Source of the DNA: Pedobacter puniceum
Lineage (GTDB): Bacteria; Bacteroidota; Bacteroidia; Sphingobacteriales; Sphingobacteriaceae
DNA length: 64,000 nucleotides
Direction of reading: 5' to 3'
Assembly (NCBI RefSeq): GCF_009674685.1
Contig: NZ_WKJI01000001.1
Span: 1,302,001 to 1,366,000 of the forward strand
Below the pieces are notes generated by a model. The model was not told the DNA's origin and did not search any database. It was given only the letters and a program-made list of their open reading frames with translations. The position numbers and the translations under genes are program-made. How positions within the stretch are numbered: position 1 is the first letter of the stretch; the number at the start of each line of letters is the position of its first letter. This document shows, in pieces, positions 62,536 through 64,000 of this stretch.

Positions 62536-64000
62536 ATGAATATACCCATAAATAGTAAAAGGAGATTGTTGCAAGCGGTATTTATACTGCTGTGTTCGCA
62601 ATCCGTTTTTGCACAAAAAGTAGTGAGATATGAGCTGTATGTAAAAGATACGCTTGTAAACTATGCAGGCAAAGAAAAAAGAGCTATTGCCGTAAATGGA
62701 CAAATACCAATGCCTACACTTACTTTCACAGAAGGCGATACAGCCGAAATAGTAGTCCATAACCAATTAAAAGAAAGTACCTCGCTCCATTGGCACGGTG
62801 TGTTCCTACCTAATAAAGAAGATGGTGTGCCGTGGCTGACACAAAAACCTATTAAGGCAGGTACAACTTATACCTATCGTTTTCCGATTATCCAACACGG
62901 AACGCATTGGTATCATTCCCATTCAGGTTTGCAGGAGCAAATTGGAATGTATGGCAGTTTTGTAATGAAAAAACGTAATGACGATAAAACCTTTAGAAAA
63001 GGAATTGATGATTTGCCGACCGTACCCATCATTTTAAGCGAATGGACAAACCTAAATCCCGATAACATTAACCGCATGTTGCATAATGCCAATGATTGGG
63101 CTGCGATAAAAAAGAACGCTACACAGTCCTACGCGGAAGCAATCAGGGAGGGGCATTTCAAAACCAAATTGACCAACGAATGGAAACGGATGTTGGCAAT
63201 GGACGTAAGCGATGTGTATTATGACAAAATATTAATCAACGGAAATCATACTACCGATTTAAAAACAGTTGATGGCAAAACACTAAAAGCGGGAGATAAA
63301 GTAAGATTAAGAGTGTCAAACGGCGGAGCATCATCCTATTTTTGGTTACGATATGCAGGCGGTAAAATTACAGTAGTAGCCAATGATGGGAATGATGTAG
63401 AGCCAGTAGAAGTAGATAGATTAATCATTGCGGTTTCCGAAACTTATGATATAGTGGTAACAATTCCTGACGATGGAGTTGCCTACGAGTTTTTAGCCAC
63501 AACCGAAGACCGAACACAATCGGCAAGCTATTTTGTAGGCAATGGCGTCAAACAGTTAATATCGCCGCTCCCAAGATTGAAATATTTTGAGGGGATGAAG
63601 ATGATGAACGATATGATGAAGATGAACGGCGATTTGGATGATATGGGTATGAAAATGAGCCTGAACCAAATGGATATGAATGTGGTAATGTATCCCGAAA
63701 TTACTGGAGAGGCTAAACCTAAAGAAGACCATAGCGGGCACAATATGAATATGGATAATGACCCCAACCGTTACAATGCAAATGCTTTGGGAGAAATAAA
63801 AACACTGAATTATGCAATGTTACAATCTCCTTACAATACAGAACTTCCTAAGGATGCTCCGGTCAAAGAATTGAAGTTTACCCTTACGGGAAATATGAAC
63901 CGATATGTATGGAGTATGGATAATAAAATACTTTCTGAAACCGATAAAATACCCGTAAAAAAAGGAGAAATTTTACGAATTACCATATATAACAACTCAA
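62536..64000 (+). CDS. Multicopper oxidase (cut by window end)
   Basis: Open from ATG at 62536 to the window edge, 488 codons. Signal peptide (LLQAVFILLCSQSVFAQ), first cupredoxin domain with H85-W-H87-G and H127-S-H129-SG of the trinuclear copper site, second domain to about 340, then a Met/His-rich insert (about 350-415, with KMMNDMMKMNGDLDDMGMKM and HSGHNMNM). The C-terminal type 1 copper domain is outside. Periplasmic CopA/CueO-like enzyme that oxidises Cu(I). This copper oxidase is not the copA ATPase upstream. Confidence 0.93.
   Translation, partial: MNIPINSKRRLLQAVFILLCSQSVFAQKVVRYELYVKDTLVNYAGKEKRAIAVNGQIPMPTLTFTEGDTAEIVVHNQLKESTSLHWHGVFLPNKEDGVPWLTQKPIKAGTTYTYRFPIIQHGTHWYHSHSGLQEQIGMYGSFVMKKRNDDKTFRKGIDDLPTVPIILSEWTNLNPDNINRMLHNANDWAAIKKNATQSYAEAIREGHFKTKLTNEWKRMLAMDVSDVYYDKILINGNHTTDLKTVDGKTLKAGDKVRLRVSNGGASSYFWLRYAGGKITVVANDGNDVEPVEVDRLIIAVSETYDIVVTIPDDGVAYEFLATTEDRTQSASYFVGNGVKQLISPLPRLKYFEGMKMMNDMMKMNGDLDDMGMKMSLNQMDMNVVMYPEITGEAKPKEDHSGHNMNMDNDPNRYNANALGEIKTLNYAMLQSPYNTELPKDAPVKELKFTLTGNMNRYVWSMDNKILSETDKIPVKKGEILRITIYNNS

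Overview
The window looks like Bacteroidota DNA, probably from the Sphingobacteriaceae/Flavobacteriia range. It is AT-rich, has a SusC/FecR nutrient-uptake locus, uses TAnnTTTG promoter boxes in place of sigma70-type boxes, and carries a CTnDOT-like conjugation gene set. Nearly all of it (about 4.1 kb to the end) reads as one integrative and conjugative element (ICE) inserted next to a host SusC/FecR locus. The far end of the element is not in the window.

Layout. 1-4074: host-type SusC outer-membrane transporter (runs off the left edge) and its FecR anti-sigma factor; the usual ECF sigma gene is not where expected. 4416-5681: tyrosine integrase of the IntDOT type. 5806-6819: zinc-finger gene of unknown role. 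7459-13151: plasmid-like maintenance block (Ssb, DUF932, small proteins, PRTRC E/C/F-like/B/ThiF). 13528-16275: three-gene accessory operon (HEPN-like protein, possible PD-(D/E)xK protein, unknown). 16305-17566: receiver-like regulator and two excisionase-like HTH proteins. 17741-21993: coupled pair, an unknown protein and a twin-motif phospholipase-D-like protein. 22056-32021 (minus strand): transfer genes traQ/O/N/M/L/K/J/I/G/F/E. 32204-39909: accessory block lying between traE and traD (DUF3800 protein; ubiquitin-like operon of multiubiquitin, E2-E1 fusion and DUF6527; HTH-bearing AAA+ ATPase with a subtilisin-like protease and DUF2188). 40116-41984: traD, traB/C-like, traA. 41985-44457: candidate oriT, MobA and relaxase MobB. 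44586-45763: ArsR-type regulator, MerTP, GDCCVxC protein. 45961-47946: type IV coupling protein. 48028-51108: arsenic operon. 51173-64000: secreted protein, TonB receptor, Zn/Cd P-type ATPase, frameshifted AraC regulator, CopA, copper chaperone, periplasmic metal-binding proteins, haem-binding protein and a multicopper oxidase cut by the right edge.

How it fits together. Integrase and the small HTH proteins would handle excision, Mob proteins and the coupling protein would deliver DNA, and TraA-Q build the mating channel. A 24-bp motif (GCCAAACA-N-T-N-CC-N4-A-N2-GCCA) lies upstream of the HTH operon, traE, traA and the coupling-protein gene, always in the same orientation to the gene, so these units may be co-regulated. 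Cargo falls into two themes: probable antiphage or conflict modules, and metal/metalloid resistance (Hg transport, As, Zn/Cd, Cu). Two copper promoters share a collinear sequence with 21-bp-spaced half sites next to the broken AraC regulator.

Main limits: no database search was possible. Family names come from recognising motifs and gene order, and defence roles are inference.
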